Notes under the pieces: model-generated
Told to the model about the DNA's origin: nothing
Database searches by the model: none
Seen by the model: only the letters and a program-made list of their open reading frames with translations
From: Hybos culiciformis
Lineage: Eukaryota; Arthropoda; Insecta; Diptera; Hybotidae
DNA: 64,000 bases
Direction: 5' to 3'
NCBI GenBank assembly: GCA_964007475.1
Contig: OZ023274.1
Span: forward strand, 21,348,043 to 21,412,042
Part shown: positions 60,214 to 64,000 of the stretch, piece after piece
Layout of the letters: each line of letters opens with the position of its first letter
How positions within the stretch are numbered: the stretch's first letter is position 1
Translations under genes and position numbers: made by a program

Positions 60214-61738
60214 TTATGAAAAGCCAAGATAATAATCAGAAATTCGCCCAGCTTCTCTTAATCCACTCAAAAATGCTCCATGAACAGTAGCAGGATAATT
60301 TCTTATTGTGTGTTCGCCTAAAGAATAATAAAAATAAAATAAAAAAAAATATTTTAAAAGCATTAAGGAAAAAAAAAATTTTTTTGTAAAAAAAAAACAA
60401 GGATTTCAATTTTTAATTCATTATGACAAAAAAAATGTAAAAAAAAAAACCAGCGCATAAATACCAGCAAAAAATAGACGCGGTAAATCTTTATTGTCCT
60501 CTTCTTTTGAATCTGGTGTATTTGGTCTTACAGGAGCTGCTAATAAATCATAATCACTGCCAGATGAACCAACTGAAACAAAACTGTAGCTGCCGCGCGC
60601 CCATGGATCAGCACGCCATCTAAAAATTTTTAATTTATTGTATGATTAGAAAATTGTTAGAAAGTAAAGGTTTATTTCTTATTTTCAATGATTTTTGAAT
60701 TTGCCTTTTGGAAGAAAAGTTTTAAATAAAAAAAGAAACAACGTAAAAGGTATTAATCCTTGAAGAAATAATATTTTAATTTGAAACTAGTTATTACATA
60801 GATAACACATCTTATAATTTTATATCAAGTTTTTTAATTTTTGCTTGTTAAGATTTTATTTAGTACATATTTATAATTTATTTGATAGCCATATTATCTA
60901 CAGAACTAGAAATGGTGGTACTACATATTTAGTTTAACCAGTTGACCGACAGGATTTAGTTGTTATGGATTAAGTCCATTTTTATCAAAATAAAATTACA
61001 ACGAATTTATAAATTTTCCTGTTAAATCTTTAGCTTGGTTCTTAATATATTTTTAGTTTTATTTTTAGTTTCTTAATTTTTTTTTCCAATTTCAAATTTC
61101 ATTTAAACACCAAGTTTTTATTTCAATTCTAATTTTCTTTCAAATTTATTATTTCTTTCAAAAAAAATTTCAATTTCCAAAATCAATTTCTTTCTCTCCA
61201 AAAATCCCAACTTCGTTTTTCTTTTTTTGTCTTATGCCTTTATCATACTTTGATCATTTATATGGGATTCTCACCAGAGCTTCAAAAATTGCGTAACACT
61301 TATATGGGATTCGCACTATAGCTTTAGAACTTGCATAGCGCTTATCCTACATTAAGAACAAGGCATAAACAAGGTATTACTCACCTACGATTTTTTCTTC
61401 AACCTACTTACATTATAACTTTTTTTTTATAATAAAAGGCCTAAATTAGAGAAGTTTTTGATCAAAAGCCCAAGAATACCTTTCACGAAATCCTGTAATG
61501 TTTCTCCAAAGAAAGCAAAACCAATTTAAAAAATATCTTTTTGCACAGTACTACCTCGTCACGACAGTTTCCTTAGGCTGTGGTACAGATGTATTTCCAA
61601 AAATACCCTTTAAAACAGCAATACATCGTCCAACTATAACATCATCTGATACATTTTCCATAATAGCTGCTGATTGGCCAGCCACCAATGCCAATAATAC
61701 TGGTGATTGTGAAATACTCCAAAATAAAAATAATTCAC
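60214..61738 (-). CDS. KDM1A: Lysine-specific histone demethylase 1, C-terminal three exons
   Basis: Exons in transcript order: 61738-61555, 60619-60465, 60317-60214, with GT-AG ends and matching phases; about 147 residues. KDM1A (Drosophila Su(var)3-3) is the FAD-dependent amine oxidase that demethylates H3K4me1/2 in CoREST-type complexes. Visible: [53 protein letters not shown], a [14 protein letters not shown] segment, and [20 protein letters not shown], the FAD-contacting GEHT motif of the family. An acidic, family-variable linker ([12 protein letters not shown]) sits before PRLFFAG. The protein ends DYYLGFS. The remaining exons must lie beyond the right end of the window, so the next intron exceeds 2.2 kb. 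Confidence 0.97.
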
Positions 61739-64000
61739 CTATAAAATTAAAATTTAGAATTAATATATTTTTTTTAAATTTTTTTTTTCCAACTCTTTTT
61801 AAATATATGTATAAATATTTTATAATGTTAATAAATAAAAAATTAATATTAAGTATAAGTATACATAATAAGAAATATTATGATGTGTTTCCATTTAGTA
61901 AAAAGAAAAATTAATTTTATTTTTACGAGGAAAGTTTCGATAATATAAGAAGTTAATATATTAAAGAAATATAGTCATTTTCTCTCAAAAAGTTTTAGTT
62001 CATTTTTGTATAAATAAATCATATGAATCTGAGATGCTTTAGATTGTTATGTCTTCTAAACTGTAATGTCGTTTTTAAATGATGAGAATGAAAGAAGTTA
62101 GTTTAAATAGCATTCCAATTAATAGTAATTTAATATCTAATTTTCATTGAATTTGATTTTCGATTAAAATTTCGAAACGGAATTTAGGTAAAGCATCTTA
62201 AAATATAAATATTTTAACTTTTGATCCTATCCTCGTGCTAATAGGAATATAATTATGAGGAACATAAAATTTTTGAATAAAATTTTATTTGAATATTAAA
62301 TGAAAATAAAAACTTAAAATAGGTATTAATTTTTTTTTATTAATATTACTTTCATATATGTTATCCATTTATTTTGTGGAGTATAAATTTTTTTAATTAT
62401 GCCATGAATAACATGAAAGAGTTCTAAAATTTAATTTCTAAAAGTAAAAACACGGGTAGCAATATGTTAACGACTTAAGATTTCTAAGAATGCTTTGAGG
62501 GAAAAACTATATTTCGGAGCATTTTAAAAGATATGACTTCAAAGCTAAAATATAAACTAATGGAAAAATATCAGAATTGATTTATTAATTCGATTAGAAA
62601 ATTTTTATCTAAAATTAAACTGGCAAAAGAGGAAGTATATTGACAGGTTAGAGTCTGGTTAGACTGTCATATTAGGAATTAAAAAAAAAATTGCAATTAA
62701 AATCAGACTCCATCTACATTATCAATATGAAACGAAGCAGGTACCTAATGATGAGCTAAGAAACCTTAAAATGCAAATGAACAAAAACTAGAACAAAAAA
62801 AAGAAATTGATTAATACTAATGAAATGAACTAGAACCTATTAATTACATTTGAAAAAAATATAAGCTTCAATTAAATCCTAAATGAACTAATTCAACAAA
62901 TTCTTTCTAATTATTTTCTTATATTCTTCTATTTAAGAGTATTCTTCCTTTAGCTTAAAACTACTCAAAACTTCAAGATACAAGGTACGACGTTGGAGCG
63001 TTATTTATCACTATTCTTTTGCATTTGAGATTATAGATTAAGTTTCCGGTACGTCATAACTTCATAATTTACACATCACGTCGCTAAAAAAAATTCAAAA
63101 AATAGTTTGTGAAGACTGTAGCTAAAATGTTCACCGATCAATATTATTATCGAAAAATTAAGTTTACTCTAATCCTAATGGATGAGTAGTTTACTCTCAA
63201 AATAAATGTAAGACTAGTTACGTAAACCTTATAATGAAATAATAAATTTTTTGAATTTTTTCCTATATTTTTTTTTATTGCGCGATTTTACTATTTTATT
63301 ATGCAAATTGTAAAAAAATATAGCTATTTTTTTTTTTAATTTAAAATTGTGGAAATTTTAAAATATTTATTTATTTTGTTCTTATATTCGAACTTTTATT
63401 TAACGAACTTAAAATATTTTATTCTGTTGATGAATCATTTTAATAACCTAATTTTATGACAAAAATATGTAAAAATATTTATTACATAAATATCTACATA
63501 CTTATGTTGTGGTATTTGAAAATTTGAAAAAAATAATTTAACACTCTACAAGAAATCTGCATAAATTTAACTACTTAAGTTAGAATAGAAATTTGTTTTT
63601 TGAAAGAAAAGTTTTAAATCTCCGTTCACAAATATTTCTATTCTTTTATTATTTTTTAAGTCCATATTAAATTTTCATGTTTTCTATTACTATTAATAAA
63701 TGAAAAATTTAAAACTTTATGCTCTTCTTTATGTTTTTTCTAAAAATTGATTATTTTTTTATTTGCATTCGGATTTAAATAAAGCAGATTAAGCAGAAAC
63801 ATATTAGTTTATAAAAAAACATTAAATTAGTCGTAAAATGCTGTTTTTTTTTTGAAACTATGTTTGGAACTATATTGGATTAAACTTAATAATTTTTAAC
63901 TTATGAAATAATAATCGTTATTCGAAAAAAAAATCGATAAAAAAAATTTTTATATATGTACATATTTTCCTTTATACATAAACGAAATCCAACCATATCA
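61739..64000. other. Probable KDM1A intron
   Basis: The minus strand shows TTTTATAG immediately before the 61738 exon, and no further KDM1A exon was found up to the window end. The sequence is AT-rich with no recognisable repeat or gene. Confidence 0.5.

Overview
The window is AT-rich nuclear DNA from an animal, most likely an insect. The genes have short exons separated by introns with GT-AG ends, one codon is split across almost every junction, and the proteins are metazoan chromatin, Mediator, mitochondrial and membrane-trafficking proteins. Nothing identifies the species. All family assignments come from reading translated exons against remembered family motifs; no database search was run.

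Layout. 1-16.6 kb holds no gene I can support, only repeats and one LINE fragment. 16.6-31.2 kb (+) carries an RNF220-type E3 ligase gene whose 5' end is not seen. Its introns contain a pogo/Tigger-type MITE and a hAT relic, and its RING exon looks broken. 32.8-36.9 kb (-) is a sorting nexin of the SNX14 type (PXA, RGS, nexin-C) in which I cannot find a PX domain. 40.3-47.8 kb (-) is a complete MED1 model of eight exons, with a 5'-truncated LINE in one intron. 50.0-51.6 kb (+) is complete mRpL20, convergent with complete Hsp10 at 52.0-53.2 kb (-). 60.2-61.7 kb (-) holds the last three exons of KDM1A/LSD1. The genes are unrelated housekeeping or chromatin genes and form no operon-like unit.

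The most interesting part is the repeat fraction between 34 and 54 kb. At least three foldback elements (37227-37318, 37778-38522, 50591-51082) share a terminus resembling GGCG-nAGTG-mA and are flanked by 8-9 bp direct repeats. Their arms are built from unrelated palindromic units. Two of them share a GC-rich core, and parts of these cores recur in other inverted repeats at 34.9 and 53.5-54.0 kb. This looks like one non-autonomous, possibly Mutator/Foldback-like family that exchanges arm modules. A separate 436-bp foldback element with a perfect 8-bp target duplication lies at 49.26-49.69 kb. At 56.5-57.5 kb a short hAT element interrupts an older transposon ORF.
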